Under the pieces are notes generated by a model that worked only from the letters and a program-made list of their open reading frames with translations, did no database searches and was not told the DNA's origin. 64,000 nt of DNA from Pisolithus tinctorius (Eukaryota; Basidiomycota; Agaricomycetes; Boletales; Pisolithaceae), in the NCBI GenBank assembly GCA_024663395.1, contig JANFAH010000050.1, forward strand, positions 124,001 to 188,000. The letters run 5' to 3'. Shown piece after piece: positions 21,359 through 33,261 of this stretch. Positions within the stretch are counted from its first letter, which is position 1. Each line of letters opens with the position of its first letter. Position numbers and translations under genes: made by a program.

Positions 21359-21993
21359 TGACAGCACATGCTGTGGAGTACCTGAGTGCATGCTGTCAAG
21401 GAGAAGTCTGAAGGGAGGTCACATGACCTCTTAGAGGATGATCCACATGGTCCAACAGTAGTTGGGGTGGAGAAGGCTCATAACCAACAGAGGGCAGGTG
21501 GAGTTGATGCAGAGAGGGTGAATGACTGGTGGAGTTACATGTGGAGTACATGGGGACCTAGGACAGACACATGGTCATGACACAAGTAGCAACAACATCT
21601 GTGGTGACAAGTCTACAGTATGTCCCTTATTTTCTGGGCTTTTAGTTTATCTGCCCCACTTTACTCTGACTTGTACCTATGTCCCATGTACTATATAATT
21701 CTGCTGTATTGTCAGAAGAATACCACCCACCTTTTGGAGTCACCCTCTGTGTGTCCTTCATGAGTATAAGAGTCCCCAGATTCTAAATTGTCTAATTGAG
21801 TATACAGTGTCTACAGTGTCTTCAGTGTTCTCCATGCCTCCTGCATCCTCTAGACCATCACATCTCACCTTGGGTCCCCCTCACCCTAGATACACTCTTC
21901 TCATCATGAAACTGTTCTTCAGAATTTTGTATACCCAGCTCAAATACAACTCACACACTTACAGGCCACTGGAATTAAATTCCAACTCCCCTT
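21359..21993. repeat. Unclassified repeat and LTR-like promoter region
   Basis: 21361-21560 is the inverted partner of about 13180-13400. From 21580 the sequence is LTR-like, with TATAAGAG near 21768. A block near 21860-21900 and another near 22065-22125 recur together at 25628-25725. It precedes a gag fragment, so it is probably that element's LTR or leader. Confidence 0.4.
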
Positions 21994-23020
21994 ATGACTC
22001 TACCTAAACTTCTCTTAAACTTCTCTAGTGTCACTTCCTATTCCTCCTTTCAACTCAGCACCCCTTTGGATGATCCTAGGGAATTTTCCCTTCAGTCTTC
22101 CTCTAGTCACATGCTTCCCAGAAGTTGTGGTACACAACATTTTGGAGCCCACCACAAGGGGTCTGTAGATCTGGAAAGGAGATCCTTACAACCCACTTGT
22201 CAAAGAACTGAACTCAAAGAGCTCTTAGAGCCCTTCTGCAGACTATCTATTTCTTCATCAGAAATCTTAATCCCAGTAGCTGATCCCAGAGACATTTCAG
22301 AGCCACACTCATCAGACTCAGATCTCAGTTTAGATGAGATCTTTCAGAGTCCAGAGTCCCCATCATTTTACCCAGCATTTCCTGGAGGTTTTGACCTTGA
22401 TGAACCCTTTGCTCCTCCTGCCAAGCATCAAGAGCTTTTGCCTCTATCAGAACTAACTTCCTCATCATCCTTACCATCCAGCAATTCAGAACTAGCTGCT
22501 GAACAGCTACTCCTCCCTTCCCACTCCCTAATCATAAATTCTGTTCTCACCTCTTCCACTCAAATACCCACACAGAATATCCCTGCCTTGTCTCTCAAAT
22601 ACTGTGCCTTCTGTTTCCCAAATTCTGAATCTGATTCCTGCACTGCTCAGCATAATGTCTGGAGCTAAAGATATGCTGCTCAGGGGTTCCAACAAAGCCC
22701 TGAAGCTTTCCAGACATACCAAAGATATCACTCATTACCTCAAAGATGTTGAACAACTCTGCCTCAAGGCTGGCCTCACTACCAGAAAAGAAAAAATCCA
22801 CTGGGTTATTTGCTACACAGACCACAACAAGGCAGAATTTTGGTCAACCTTAGATGCTGCAACTGATGGCCTCAATTATTGGAATATCTTCACAAAAGAA
22901 CTCCTGAACTACTACCCCAGTGCCTTGGTGAAGATCACCACTATACCAAAGCCAATCTCAAAACCCTACTTGCTCTCTGTCATCCCACCTTGGCCTAGAA
23001 GTGATTCCTTCAAGATGTGA
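21994..23020 (+). pseudogene. Gag fragment of another gypsy family
   Basis: Two overlapping open pieces, 21994-22668 and 22604-23020. The first is Ser/Pro/acidic-rich leader sequence. The second contains GAKDMLLRGSNKALKLS then YLKDVEQLCLKAGL and DHNKAEFWSTLDAATDG, the pattern of gag proteins of a common agaricomycete gypsy family (recognised from memory, moderate confidence). No protease or RT follows before LTR-like sequence at 23041, so pol is deleted. Confidence 0.55.
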
Positions 23021-23040
23021 CATGCACAGCCTCCCCCTAA

Positions 23041-23550
23041 TGTGATTCCAGTGTGCTGACTCAGTTTCAGATGATGCTTGACTCATAGTTTGAAATTCTG
23101 ACTGTCCTTGACTCACCTATTGCCAATACTTACCAATCTTTTGACTGCACTTACTGACTCTTTGCTTTTTGGCTTACTTATCCTTACCAATGCTCACCAA
23201 TACTTTCTAAGTTGACTCCCCACCACTTACATTCCATACTTATCAGTTACCAATCACTTACCAAGTGCTTGCACCTTGTTTTCCATAGGCAACACCCCTG
23301 TACTGTATATAAATCACTGTACTTGGATAGCTGAATAAGAAGACATCAGAGAGCCCATCCCTCAGTAATTCATTCATCAGCTTTGATAGTTGAGACTTTA
23401 TTAAGGGTCTAACCATCATCAACTTCACTTATCATTGCCTATCATCAATCAGCTTCACTTCAAGTCCTCCCTGAGCTCAGTACAGCTCAGAACATTGAAT
23501 TAAGTCATCATCCATCCCTCTGTAGGCTGACAGCAGTCTACCCCATCACA
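23041..23550 (+). repeat. LTR-like sequence, 510 bp
   Basis: Starts TGTGA and ends TCACA (inverted 5-bp ends), contains TATATAAAT near 23308, and follows a pyrimidine/purine tract. The flanks CCTAA and ATCCT are not a target duplication. There is no second copy in the window. Confidence 0.4.
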
Positions 23551-23624
23551 ATCCTCTCACATTCCTGCTCCCTCTTTGTCAGGAGCACCCCCAACCCTCA
23601 GCACTTGTCTTTGAGTATTGTAGC

Positions 23625-24671
23625 TCACAAAAACCTGCCTGAATAAGACCTTCTGCCATCTAGGTACTGCATAGGCACACCACCACTTGCTTTCATTGTC
23701 TTTTGTGTTGGTTTTGGTTGGTTTTCACCACTGAACCCACTTTGCCTCACAGTGTGCAAGTTGCTTTTGACTGCCTTGACCTCATCATCATTGACCCTCT
23801 TGGACAGGCCAGCCTTGGCAGCCTCAAAGACCATGCTACAGGTCATTAGCCCTGGACCTGCTGAGACAACTGCCATACCTACCAACCAATGCTCCTGCAT
23901 GTGCTTTCCTTCTGGTCTTCATGGACTTCTCACAGCCCTGTTTGATGTGCACACATCTGTCACATGTCCACCCTGCAGGTCCAATACACAGGGTTTTCTT
24001 CACCATGCACCTTGCACAAGGCTCCTTGTGGAGGATGGACCCCAGTGGAACAGTGACCTTTGGCTCAACCTCAACCTTGCTCTCTGCAACTGTCCATTGA
24101 GATTGCTATGGACCTGGGTATCCACCACTACTACACTGTGCAAGATGCATGGTTACCTTTCATACCAGTTGAGTGACCTCCACATGTGACATCTTTGCCA
24201 TTGCAGCAGGCACCTCTGCACTTGCTCCCTGCTTGCCAACATCCTGTGATGCCTCCTCTCCCATCTGCATGTCCTTGTCAATCTTGCCCCACACAATCTC
24301 CTTGGCCACCCACCTTTCATAAGCCTTGTCAGCCACCACTACCACTGGCCCATCTGTCATGGCTATCTTCATATCAACACCAAGCTCTCTGTCACACTCA
24401 ACAATAGGGAACACTTCACCCTAGGAGATGGTCAATGCTGTGAGTCTCAAATGAATTGTGCACTTACTGTCTTCTTCTCCCATTGGCACACCCATATTAC
24501 CTTCTCCTCCCACAGGTCCTCCTTATCATCCAGCATACACCTAGCCTCAGCAACCAGGGCCATGGATACAGTGATGAACTTCTCCTTCAGGGCAGCCTTC
24601 TCCACTTTGATTGGGTCAGGGGTGGCCATGCAAACAAGTTGGGAAAGGTGGGGGAGATGGTTGGCAGACAT
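23625..24671 (-). pseudogene. Decayed spliced gene with Zn2Cys6-type cluster
   Basis: Minus strand. Exon 1 (24671-24468) reads ATPDPIKVEKAALKEKF and WEEKVIWVCQWEKK. A 47-nt GTAAGT...CTAG intron (24467-24421) joins it in frame to VFPIVECDRELGVDMK. A further intron or stop lies near 24160. Then comes C-x2-C-x6-C-x7-C-x2-C-x6-C (CARCMVKKTLC ... CDRCVHIKQGC, about 23950-24030), followed by the FSGENQPKPTQKT segment. Several stops and no CpG. The cysteine spacing and coiled N-terminus parallel the antisense gene of element A, so it is likely the counterpart in another family. Molecular function unknown. Confidence 0.55.
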
Positions 24672-25010
24672 GGTATGAATGATAGAGGGATTGATGGTGG
24701 GGGGGGAAAGAATCTAATTGATGCAAAGGTTTGAGCCACACACTAACAATTATATACTTAGTGGCCATGAGGTGCTTATGTCATCAGTCTGGACACTTCT
24801 ACATGACATTCAATGGTGTTCCCACATTCCTCAGCACCATGCTTCCTTTGCTTCTATGTGGCATTCACTGGTGTTCTTGAATCCTTGGCATCACACCTTC
24901 TCCACCACCATGTGGCACCATTGTTCATGTCCTCCATGTCACATTGCTGACTGGGGATAGTCAGCATCTAAGTCCCCCACAGGTGTAAGGAATCCACATT
25001 CCATGACTAT
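24672..25010. other. No gene seen
   Basis: CpG-free sequence with a G9 run near 24700 and no coding motif or repeat match recognised in the window. Confidence 0.5.
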
Positions 25011-25451
25011 TGTTATGTCCCCAGACCACTTGCATCCACTGCTGTTCACACACTACCTTCCCACCTATCCCACTGCCTTCCCATGCCCTTGCTCCCTCTC
25101 ACACACTGCTATACCTGTGGCCACTGTGTTCCAGTTGCTTCCTTTCCTTCAGACTCTGTTCTTTTACCACAGTCTCTGTTCCCTTTATGCTAGTAGTATA
25201 CCCTTGGTGCCTATTGCAGCCTGTCCTGTGTGTATGTGCTGTCACATGGCTTTCTTTTACTTGTACCTTGTACTACTTAGGTTCTGGGTTTGCCTGGACT
25301 ATAAAATCCTGTACTTAGGTACAGAATTATACTGTTGGCACTCAGAAGGTCACTATGAGTTTTCTTTTCACTTTGTGTACACTGCATGCCTCACAACCAC
25401 CATTCACAAACTATGTATACCACTCACACTGCTCACATTGCCAGTATAACA
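25011..25451 (+). repeat. LTR-like sequence, 441 bp
   Basis: TGTTATG start and GTATAACA end give inverted termini TGTTA/TAACA. TATAAAAT lies near 25300. The block near 25245-25285 (CTTTCTTTTACTTGTACC) recurs at 35088-35120, so a relative flanks the nest on its right. The flanks ACTAT and CAATG do not match. Confidence 0.45.
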
Positions 25452-25725
25452 CAATGGGGCATGCCATGCATGCCACAAAACACTACTGCTACTAAGTGCC
25501 AAGTCACACCCTCTGGATTTGACAGTCCAGAATCCCTTGGGACAAGCAATTTGTTCCCTTCAATTTATTGTTGTTATCTAATCCATCTAGCTCATATTAT
25601 ACAGCTACTTGGACTTTCCTTACAGTGTCTCATCTTGGGACCCCTCACCCAAGATACACTCTTCTCTAGTGTCATGATCCTAGGGAATTTTCTCTTCAGT
25701 CTTCCTCTAGTCACATGCTTCCCAG
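25452..25725. repeat. Fragment shared with 21860-22130
   Basis: 25628-25670 and 25675-25725 carry the same two blocks, in order, as 21862-21900 and 22068-22125 but with the intervening part deleted. No gene. Confidence 0.45.
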
Positions 25726-25761
25726 AGGTCTGTCAAGTCTGTGATGTCTGGGTTCAAGACT

Positions 25762-26153
25762 TGTGATGAGACCTAACAACAGGGTTTGTTGTAGGCTCAC
25801 ACCAAGAACTAAAAGAAGAAGAGAGGAGAGAATGGAGAGAAGCAGCTTAGAAGCAGGTGAGTTTAGGACTTGTGGACCCAAATGAACTAGCTTGGAGCTA
25901 GTTGGGCAATTGAGCAACAGTATTTATACTAAGGTACAAGAGGTAACAGTGAGGCATACATGAGGTCTGCAACATCATAGTGATGTCATAATGATATCAC
26001 AGTGGAGCAGAATGTACTAGAAGGGGAACACACAGCAAAGGCGAGGCGAGGTCCAGGCTGGAGTCTGGACCAAGTCCAGAAGATAAGATAAGATCAAAAG
26101 ACTAGATAAGATGAAAGAGAAGGGAAGAAAAGAAAAGAGTACGTATTGTAACA
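25762..26153 (-). repeat. 3' LTR of element C, 392 bp
   Basis: Aligns along its full length with 33262-33653. Most differences are C/T or G/A at CpG (for example CTCACAC against CTCGCAC). Confidence 0.93.
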
Positions 26154-26165
26154 CTGTCCCCTCCT

Positions 26166-29100
26166 TAGAAATTGACTTCCAGGCGATTGAAGGTTGGGAC
26201 AGTGTCAGTGAAGTTCTCCAGGGGCCAGAAGAGAGAGGAGAAAAGGGAGGAGTTCATGCCATGGAGTTTCCGAGGGGAAGAAGGATTGCAACAGTGGAAG
26301 TCCCTGAGAGCACCAGGGGCAGACTTTAGGGCAGATTCAGGTTCCCAGGTATGATCCTCATCATGATACCCCTTCCAATGGACAAGGTACTCAAGTCTGT
26401 TCTTCTTCAGATGAGAATCAGCGACATAGTCCACCTCAAACTCTTCATTGCCTTCGTGTCCCACCACTGGTCCTGGATGAGTGACGGTCTGCCCCTCCAA
26501 AGGTCCTTTGTATGGCTTGACCCGAGAAACATTAACGACCAGATGGATTTTGAGAGTCTTGGGAAGTTTCAACTCTACCACATTGGGTTTGAGTGAAACA
26601 ACCTTGTAAGGGCCAATCCATCATTCAGTGAGTTTCCAGGAGGGACAACCTGAAAGAGAGATTCATGAAGTCTCCAACCAGACCATGTCACCAACAGAGT
26701 AGGAAGGGGTGTCAGAGCGAGTAGCATCTGCAGAGTCCTTCATTCTTTCTGCAGCTTTGCTCAGGGCCTTCCTCGTGTCCTCCAAGACCTTAGCAAGATC
26801 TACAGCATGGTCCATAGCAGCCTCCGCTTTGGAGAGGAAGGGTTCCATGCCCATTCTGGGGGTATAGGAGTGGGTGACCAAGAAGGGACTTTTGCCGGTG
26901 GACTCCTGTCACTTGTTATTGTAGGAGAACTGAGCAACCTTAAGCCACAAAGGCCAAGAGTCCTGTCTGTCGTTGACAAAGAGGCAGAGATACTGCTGTA
27001 AGTCCTGGTTAAGGCATTCTGTCTGGCCATCTGTCTGAGGGTGAAAGGCAGTGGAAAGCTTGGGTTTGACCCCAAGCATCTTGCAGAGCTCAGTAGTGAA
27101 TGCACTGGCAAACTGGGGACCACGATCAGAGATGACAGAGGAAGGTAACCCATGCTGAGTCCACACATGGTCATGGAAGAGTTCTGCTGTTTGCAGCAAG
27201 GACACTTCTTTGGTAGTAGGGGCAAAGACCACCTCCTTCGAGAACCTGTCTACCACCACCATGATGTTATCAAAACCCTGAGCCTCTGGTAACACCATGA
27301 AGTCAACCGAGATGTCGGTCCAAGGACGTTCTGGGATGGGGTTTGGAAGGAGTTTTCCTGCAGGAGGTACCCTAGAACTCTTAGCCATCTGGCAGCGGTG
27401 GCATGCTGAGACATAGTCTCTAACAGCAGAAGTCATTCCAGGCCAGACATAGTTGCGGGATATGAGCTCCAGGGTTTTCTTCCAACCTGGATGGCCAGCA
27501 ACCAGAGTATCATGGTGTTTCTCCAGGGCATGAATTCTGACTGCAGGGGGAACATAGACCCTTCCTTCACAGAGGTAGAGACCCTCTCGTAGGATTGACC
27601 CTTCTGGTTGTGGTGTCACCGAGGAAGCGGACTTCAAGGCAGTGATGAGGTCTGTATCCTCTGCTATCAGCAAGGTGGTGGCTACTCTGGAGGGGTCGAG
27701 GAGTGTGACTCCTTGATTATCTGATCCTTTCTCAGGTTCATGGTCCTCCCTTCTTGAAAGGGCATCTGCCTTGGCCATCGAGGGACCAGGTTTGTACACC
27801 AGTTTGTAGTTGAACCAGGAGAGGTACTGGGCCCACCATGCCTGTCAACGATCTAGATTTTGTGCCTTCATGAAGTACTGGAGGTTTGAGTGGTCCATCC
27901 AGACTTCAAACTGATAGGGGGTGGCTTCGAGGTAGTGCCACCATGTTTCCAAGGCATGGATTATGGCCAGCATCTCTTTATCAAAGACCTGGTAGTTTCA
28001 TTCAGGGGGGGACATGGAATGGGAGTAAAAGGCAACAGGTTGCCAGAAATCATCATCGCATTTTACAGAAAGAATGGCACCAGTGGCAAAGTCCGAGGCA
28101 TCAGTTTCAAGACAGAACTCTCTGTCCTGATCCAGGAAGGCGAGGACAGGAGCGGTGGTAAAGGCAGCCTTCAGGGCATCAAAAGCCTGCTGCTCTCAAG
28201 GGCCCCAAGTCCAGAGCTGATCCTTCCTTGTGAGGTCATTGAGGGGACAAGCAACTTGTGCAAAGTCCTTGATGAAACAACGATAGAAGTTTGCTAAACC
28301 CAGAAAAGCTTGGACCGAGCGGACTTTTGTGGGAACCAGCCACTCAGTAATAGCTTTCACCTTGCTCTTGTCCATTTTAACTCCATCGGTCCCCACCACC
28401 ATACCTAGGAACTCCACCTGCTTTTGCTTAAAGAAGCACTTCTCTGGTTTGACGAACAGGTCATTCTCTTCCAGTCTTTTCAACAACTCCAGGACGATCC
28501 TGTCATGTTCAGCTTCATCATCTGTTTTGGTGAAGATCATTAGATCATTGATGTAGACCACGAGAACATCTTCCATGTCTCCAAAAATGTCATTCATCAT
28601 GTTCTGGAAGGTGGACGGTGAGTTGCAAAGACCGAAGTACATGAGCAGTTCATAGGCTCCTTTATGAGTGACAAAGGCAGCCTTCCATTCATCTCCTTCC
28701 TTGACATGGACATTGTTGTATCCCCATCGGAGGTCCATCTTGGTGAAGAGCTGACAGCCTTTGAGTTTGTCTACAAGTTGGGAGATAAGGGAGAGAGGGT
28801 ATGCATTCTTGACCATATGCTCATTGAGGTAGCAGTAGTCTTGGACCATGCATTTCTTTCCATCTTTCTTCAGCACAAAGAAGACTGGAGAGGTCTGTGG
28901 TGACTTCGAGGGGCGGATGTACCCTTTTCGTAATTGGTCCTTGAGGAAGTCCGAGACCTCCTTCTGTTCTTTGGTAGAGAGGGGAATGAGGTGGCTGTGT
29001 TTTGGAGCAAAGTTTTCCTTGAGATCGATGGCATGATCCCATGGTTTTTGAAGGGGCATCCTCTCCGACTCTTCCTTGGAGAACACCTTGAGATACTGGT

Positions 29101-29300
29101 GATACTCTTTTGGAACGAGTTCCTCAGTAGTACCAGCCCAAACTCTGGTGGAGTGAAGCTTTGGATAGAGGTATTCCATGTCCTGTGCCTCCTGTTCCTC
29201 AGCCTGTCTTTCCATTCTTGTCCTTGGGGCGAGATCATGACACTCCCAAGGGCAACGGGACAACTTCACCTGTTTGGTCTCCCAGCAGACCTCAGTATTA
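26166..29300 (-). pseudogene. Pol of element C: RT, RNase H, integrase, chromodomain
   Basis: RT open piece 28196-29300: KNAYPLSLISQLVDK, LFTKMDLRWGYNN. The catalytic box reads YIND rather than YIDD near 28548-28556, a G to A change at a former CpG that removes an essential Asp. RNase H (27830-28195) has stops. Integrase 26909-27799 keeps HHCC residues (HHDTLVAGH ... CHRCQMAK) and the DDE motifs SVDFMVL, ISDRGPQF and HPQTDGQTE. After more stops, 26165-26581 holds the chromodomain (EFEVDYVADSHLKKN, YLVHWKGY). A Tc1 element separates this part from the protease. Confidence 0.9.
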
Positions 29301-30887
29301 CAGTGGCTCAAAAAAGTGTCCCAATGTTAGGTGAATTTGGAAAGAGTTGAGATTTATGAGAGAGCCAATAGGAATTAGTTCAAACTCCCGCAGGACCAAA
29401 TGTAGTACTAACTGTTGCCTTGACAACAAGGGCTTGCTTATGTAATTTGGTTGACATGGCGCCAAGATATGACCATTTTAAAATGACATGTCATTTGGAC
29501 ACTTTTTTGAGCATGATGTTGTCAGTCATTATTTAGTAAATAACATAAAGATTTGACAACTTCTGAGGGATTTTGTCCTTCAACCCTGACTGATTATGTA
29601 ATGTACATAATCCTGAGCCATAAAAATGGCTTGGGTCCCACTCAGCTAACCCTACTTCACCATGAAATGCATTTTTGCCTCTGCTAGAGCAAATATCCAT
29701 CTTCTTTCTGAATCTTGCCTTTCTGCTCATCAAATCTCCTCTACAACTGGTCAGGGGAGCTCTACTGTGGCCAGGGTAATCAAAGAGTTCCAGCTAGATT
29801 AAGGAAAACCTCAAACTAGGACATCCTTACCAGCCTTCTTCTCCTGGCAGAGGAGAATAGTCTCCAGTATGACCTCTGGAAGAGCTGAAAATGCTGTCCA
29901 GGCTACCCATATGATGTGTGTGGCCCCTTCCTCTCTTGTCACTTCCCAAATTGTTTGCAGTGTGCTCAATTCTGCATCCCTGAAGGTGATTGTCAAGCAG
30001 GAGATGCCACTCTTGTCTTGCAAGCATACACAACAGTGACTTGCCTTTGCTCCTAAGCACCAAAACTGGACTGTGGATGACTGCACTGGGGTCATCTGGT
30101 CAGTTGAGCCCAAGATAAATAGTATTGGACCAGATGGAAGGAAATTTGTGTGGAAAGTGGTAGGGAAGTGTTTGCAGGATAATTCTCCTGCTTGACTACA
30201 GCCTTCAGGGATGCAGAATTGAGCACACTGCAAACAATTTGGGAAGTGACAAGAGAGGAAGGGGCCACACACATCATATGGGTAGCCTGGACAGCATTTT
30301 CAGCTCTTCCAGAGGTCATACTGGAGACTATTCTCCTCCGCCAGGAGAAGAAGGCTGGTAAGGATGTCCTAGTTTGAGGTTTTCCTTAATCTAGCTGGAA
30401 CTCTTTGATTACCCTGGCCACAGTAGAGCTCCCCTGACCAGTTGTAGAGGAGATTTGATGAGCAGAAAGGCAAGATTCAGAAAGAAGATGGATATTTGCT
30501 CTAGCAGAGGCAAAAATGCATTTCATGGTGAAGTAGGGTTAGCTGAGTGGGACCCAAGCCATTTTTATGGCTCAGGATTATGTACATTACATAATCAGTC
30601 AGGGTTGAAGGACAAAATCCCTCAGAAGTTGTCAAATCTTTATGTTATTTACTAAATAATGACTGACAACACCATGCTCAAAAAAGTGTCCAAATGACAT
30701 GTCATTTTAAAATGGTCATATCTTGGCGCCATGTCAACCAAATTACATAAGCAAGCTCTTGTTGTCAAGGCAACAGTTAGTACTACATTTGGTCCTGCGG
30801 GAGTTTGAACTAATTCCTATTGGCTCTCTCATAAATCTCAACTCTTTCCAAATTCACCTAACATTGGGACACTTTTTTGAGCCACTG
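29301..30887 (+). mobile_element. Fold-back Tc1/mariner element, 1587 bp
   Basis: The ends are inverted (CAGTGGCTCAAAAAAGTG...), flanked by TA at 29299-29300 and 30888-30889, the mariner/Tc1 target. Homology extends far past normal terminal repeats: 29301-30003 is inverted as 30184-30887, with a 180-bp centre. The left arm plus centre is the 5' part of a Tc1 transposon; the right arm is an inverted copy of the same 5' part. It interrupts the pol of element C between protease and RT. Confidence 0.92.
29662..30196 (+). pseudogene. Truncated Tc1 transposase
   Basis: From ATG 29662 the frame gives SAHQISSTTGQGSSTVARVI, a helix-turn-helix like that of Tc1 transposases, then after stops a second DNA-binding part and HQNWTVDDCTGVIWSVEPK with GPDGRKFVWKVVG. 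The last matches the region around the first catalytic Asp, but Asp is Val here (VIWSVEPK). The other catalytic residues are missing because the copy ends in the inverted arm. The same N-terminus is mirrored on the minus strand from 30526. It is not functional. Confidence 0.85.
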
Positions 30888-30963
30888 TATGTTTACATAG
30901 CCAGGTATACCTGAGGATGAGAGGGTGTGTTCCAAGTGTAGTGACCTGAGCCCACACAGACTC

Positions 30964-31505
30964 TCAATGTCCCTGATAGTTCATGACAAGAGAGGCGACG
31001 TGTGTGATATTGCCAGCTACGTTAGGGGTTCCATTGACATTGAGGACAGCGACAGACCAACCGAGCTTCATCAGGGGTATGTTATTTTCATCGGCCCACC
31101 TCTTATCCAGGAACGTATCGTTGGCCCCTGAATCTACCAGTGCTTTTACATTCCACCTCTTTTCTCGACCTTCTAACACCACCTCTAGTTCCAACTTGGC
31201 TTTGGGGTCTGCCATTCTTACTTTCAGGGTTTCTTCTGTTTTCTGGATAGGCATGTTTTTATTTTTATCACAAGAGGAATTAAGCACCGATAGTTTTACA
31301 TCTGCAGCCGCACCCACTGGGGTCACCTCTTCAGATGGTACAGTAGTCTCCGAGTTAAATATATCCTGCTCAGTAGGAAGATCGTCAATGCCTAAGACAG
31401 AGAACTTATTGTAAACATAGCCAGTGGAGACCTGATCCTCTACTGGCTGAACTCTTTTCCCTGGGCCTTCATCTCATTGACCTGTTTGTCATAAAAGAAG
31501 GCCTG
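30964..31505 (-). pseudogene. Protease region of element C
   Basis: The open piece 30964-31326 encodes the aspartic protease core WNVKALVDSGANDTFLDK followed by SVAVLNVNGTPNVAGNI. Upstream, to the solo LTR, lie gag-to-protease linker residues including TGYVYNKFSVLGIDDLP. The sequence stops at the Tc1 insertion at its low end. Confidence 0.85.
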
Positions 31506-31510
31506 CATTT

Positions 31511-31960
31511 TGTTACATTTCACCCCTAACTTTTCCTTTTCCGTTGTACGTTTACCTTGTTTGCGTTCCGTTGGACTTAGTTTCCTTTTAGAGCCATCTT
31601 CTCTCTAATCCGACGGCTCTCTACTTCCACCACTAGCATTACTGGCTCGTTACATGCTTTAGACATGTGTCGTCATTGTTCAACCAATGGCATAGTTACC
31701 TCGTTACATGCAGACGCCTCATGGTCTGTTTCTGTGTAGTATTTAGACTGCCAGCTCAAGTCCTGGAAACCCAGACTTGAGCTGCTCAATCATACGCAGT
31801 GTTCTCAGAACTTCGCCCTCAGTGTCCCTAAAAAGGACCACTCTTACCGGCGTTGCCCAAATCCTCTGTCGTTTACAGAGGTTACTGCAGCCGTTGCTCA
31901 GTAGAAACCTTAGTCTGCATCTGAGCTCTCCCTACATCTTGACTTCAGTCGAGCGTAACA
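31511..31960 (+). repeat. Solo LTR of family B, 450 bp
   Basis: TGTTA...TAACA ends with perfect duplication CATTT on both sides (31506-31510, 31961-31965). The sequence matches the LTRs at 11545-11994 and 16305-16761 but retains many CpG sites (for example CGTTGCCC, GTCGAGCG), so it is younger than those copies. It interrupts the end of element C gag. Confidence 0.95.
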
Positions 31961-32953
31961 CATTTCTTCAAACAACATCTGACAGAGGGCGAGTTCCTGA
32001 GCCTCCTGGGTCACTTCCCATATGTTGGGTCTAGCAGGACCCTTTCCTTTAGCACAAGGGCAGTCACACTTGTAGTGATTCCCCTGGCAGTCGAAGCACT
32101 TGATATGGGTGGGGATGGGATGAGGGGGAAAGTGAGCAGCGCCAATCTCCATAGGGGTGCCACGACCAGGCTGGGTTCTGGTAGGGGTAAAGCGGGGGGA
32201 ATATGAGGGGCGGTTATAAGAGGAGCGAGGGGCAGGTTCGTCAGGGTAGTGATTATGGAGGAGCTTGAAGCGATCCCTGGCAAGGGCGGCTTCTTGAAAG
32301 GCAACAGTCATCTGGAGGTAGTTGCCCTGAGTGTATCCCCTCCTTAGGGCCTCCTTTACGATAGCAGGGTGGACTGCATTTTCTAGTAAGAATCTGGCAG
32401 TTTCATCAGTCACACGTCCCTGAACCTTCAAGGACTCAAACTTTGTGTAGAACTCTTCATAGCAAGAATTTCCTTGGTGCATAGTGCGCATCTGAGCTTT
32501 GGCCCACTCAACATCGGTCTGAGGGGCAAAGAACCTGTCAATGTCCTCTATCATCTCAGCCATATCAGGCCACACTCCAGTGACGATGGCAAGGGAGAAC
32601 TTTGCCTGAGCGAATCTTCCAGCTACAGGCCCTGTCATGCAGGACCACACTGCAGTGCATTTGTCCTGGGCAGTTGGTAGGGCGGTCCTATTCTGAGTGA
32701 CCCATACCTTCATCTTCACCCACCATTCAGAGAACTTGGCACGATCACTGGCATACTGGCCCAGGTCAGCCATCACTTCTATCCTCCTCTGGATTACATC
32801 AGCAGGGAGGGCATTCCATTGATTACACTGACCCTCAATGGTTGCGATTGTATCCTGAGCAGTTCTTAGGCTGTCATTTAGCCTGTAGTTTTCATTGTGG
32901 AGGGTATCAAGGGCATTTTGGAGGTCGGTTATTTGGTCCTGGATGCCTTCCAT
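31961..32953 (-). pseudogene. gag: Gag of element C, interrupted at its 3' end
   Basis: ATG at 32953. N-terminal coiled coil (DQITDLQNALDTLHNENY, about residues 5-45), gag core with FSEWWVKMKVWVTQN and FFAPQTDVEWAKAQM, Arg/Pro-rich linker, and a zinc-knuckle-like segment CFDCQGNHYKCDC, where the canonical C-x2-C-x4-H-x4-C reads C-x2-C-x3-H-x3-C. The frame is open until the solo LTR at 31960. Downstream coding resumes at 31505. Gag would be complete but for the insertion. Confidence 0.88.
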
Positions 32954-33248
32954 AGCAATCTGGATGCTTCAAGTTCTGATGGGGTCAGAGGTTGTAATGG
33001 GGTTGCTGGGGTTCAGCAGGGAGTGAGCAGGGGAAGATGGATTCAATAGAGAAGGGGTAAGATGGAGGCAGTGGGAGAGGGTAGAGGTTGTGGTTGAAGA
33101 GCAGAGTGAGTGAGCGACGCTTGGGGATGTACGGAATGTAGAGATTTGGATCGGGTTCTGAGGCTGGGGGACTTGGTGAGTACACCCATGAGCCTTCACA
33201 AAGGAAGCGAGGAATGGTGACGGAGTGGTGTGAGGGTACAACAAGTAG

Positions 33249-33259
33249 AAGCTAGTTCA
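33249..33259 (-). other. Self-complementary primer site of element C
   Basis: The 11 bases here are the reverse complement of 33383-33393 in the 5' LTR, two bases inside the LTR boundary. In minus orientation the LTR site starts about 35 nt after TATAAATA (33428-33421), where the transcript should start. Confidence 0.7.
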
Positions 33260-33261
33260 AG

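Noticed and set aside
25731..25761. Short stretch left of element C as unrelated flank
   Set aside because: It matches the end of the element A LTR and continues at 33659 after element C.
25762..25764. LTR of element C starting at 25764 (TGATG)
   Set aside because: Starting at 25762 (TGTGA) makes both LTRs equal in length and reveals the perfect AGACT duplication.
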